This document shows, piece after piece, positions 62,919-64,000 of a stretch of DNA of 64,000 bases. The notes under the pieces are model-generated. The model did not search any database, was not told where the DNA came from, and was given only the letters and a program-made list of their open reading frames with translations. The position numbers were made by a program, and so were the translations under genes. Origin of the DNA: Sinohyriopsis cumingii (taxonomy: Eukaryota > Mollusca > Bivalvia > Unionida > Unionidae); assembly GCA_028554795.2 (NCBI GenBank), contig CM068828.1:7085720-7149719 (forward strand). The letters run 5' to 3'. Each line of letters starts with the position of its first letter. The first letter of the stretch is position 1.

Positions 62919-63206
62919 ATTCGTGTTTGTTTTAAGTCAAGAATAAGTAGTAATAGAATAGTGCTATCAGTAATAGTGCTAGCAGCAGTAAGGCATGGTT
63001 GTAAAAGTAGTGGAAATAATAGATGTACTAGTACTGGTAGTAGTAGTCTAGATTCAGACCATAATTTAGGAGGGGAGATGCGCAGTATGGATCATTTCAA
63101 ATGAAAGAAGCTAAAATTAATAAGCAAACAAAAGAAGCAAATTACAATGGAAACAAAGAACAATTCCATCCATGTATGCAACTGGACACGAAAATTCTAA
63201 CCCTTC
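62919..63206. other. Unassigned DNA
   Basis: No feature recognised, apart from degenerate AGTA/GTAGTA trinucleotide runs around 62945-63050. Confidence 0.5.
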
Positions 63207-64000
63207 AGTTTTCATAGTCTACATGATACTGAGTATCTTTAGTTTTCATAGTCTACATGGCACTGACGATCTTTATTTTTCATAGTCTACATGGTACTGA
63301 CGGTCTTTAGTTTTCATAATCCACATGGTACTGACGATCTTCAGTTTTCATAGTCTACATGGTACTGACGGTCTTTAGTTTTCATAATCCACATGGTACT
63401 GACGATCTTCAGTTTTCATAGTCTACATGGTACTGACGGTCTTTAGTTTTCATAATCCACATGGTACTGACGATCATCAGTTTTCATAGTCTACATGGTA
63501 CTGACGGTCTTTAGTTTTCATAATCGACATGGTACTGACGATCTTCAGTTTTCATAGTCTACATGGTACTGACGATCTTCAGTTTTCATAGTCTACATGA
63601 TACTGAGTATCTTTAGTTTTCAAAGTCTACATGGCACTGATGATCTTTAGTTTTCATAGTGTACATGGTACTGATGATCTTCAGTTTTCATAGTCTACAT
63701 GGTACTGACGACCTTTAGTCTTCATAGTCTACGTGGTACTGATGATCTTCAGTTTTTTATAGTCTACATGGTACTGATGATCTTCAGTTCTTTATAGTCT
63801 ACATGGTACTGACGATCTTTAGTTTTCATAGTCTACATGGTACTGATGATCTTATTTTTTATAGTCTACATGGTACTGATGATCTTCAGTTTTTATAGTC
63901 TGTATGGTACTGACGGTCTTATGTTTTCATAGTCTACATGGTACTGATGATCTTTAGTTTTCATAGTCTACATGGTACCGATGATCTTTAGTTTTTATAG
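63207..64000. repeat. 34-bp minisatellite running off the window end
   Basis: Unit is TTTTCATAGTCTACATGGTA plus CTGACGATCTTTAG, about 23 copies in view. Between about 63310 and 63540 two forms alternate (CATAATCCACATGG with GATCTTCAG, and CATAGTCTACATGG with GGTCTTTAG), giving a 68-bp dimeric higher-order unit repeated about three times. The array is incomplete at 64000. Confidence 0.95.

Overview
This is animal nuclear DNA. It is AT-rich, spliced, crowded with microsatellites and minisatellites, and carries LINEs, a Penelope-like element and tRNA-derived SINEs. The mix of element types resembles lophotrochozoan genomes, and a mollusc (bivalve or gastropod) is my best guess. The species cannot be fixed by eye. 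There are no prokaryotic operons, no rRNA and no CRISPR.

Layout. Positions 1-29000 are intergenic or upstream DNA. They hold a 43-bp minisatellite (550-1492), a short 52-bp array (3313-3505), a decayed Penelope-like retroelement (about 5115-7745), a large microsatellite cluster (8139-8690), two broken single-ORF APE-type LINEs of different subfamilies (about 9885-13620 and 18380-22510), and several further minisatellites (92, 43, 36 and 32 bp units). A tRNA-Pro-like SINE lies at 26373. The one convincing host gene is a neuronal calcium sensor (NCS, hippocalcin/VILIP-like) EF-hand protein. Its first coding exon is 29404-29799 and its last is 62229-62423. Splicing at a GT donor (29800) and an AG acceptor (62227-62228), in phase 0, gives 196 residues with three canonical-looking EF-hand loops. 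The two exons are separated by a 32.4-kb intron.

That intron is the most unusual part of the window. It holds a 4.1-kb array of 25-bp units (37891-41987), a 6.9-kb array of 29-bp units (about 43440-50400) with clear higher-order duplications, a 1.5-kb array of 23-bp units, smaller arrays of 70, 41 and about 80 bp, two SINEs, two palindromic elements, and a fossil of a Polinton/Maverick or adintovirus-like DNA element (about 52000-54235). The fossil keeps traces of a packaging-type ATPase on the minus strand, and of a parvovirus-like phospholipase A2 domain protein and a retroviral-type integrase on the plus strand. All three are broken. The window ends in a 34-bp array (63207 onward) downstream of the NCS gene.

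How it fits together. One conserved neuronal or sensory calcium-switch gene carries an intron swollen by local tandem expansion and element insertion. Every mobile-element coding region seen is inactivated. The long antisense open frames in the 29-bp array follow from repeat arithmetic and are not annotated as genes. Copy numbers, periods and homologies were judged by reading the sequence; no database search was possible.
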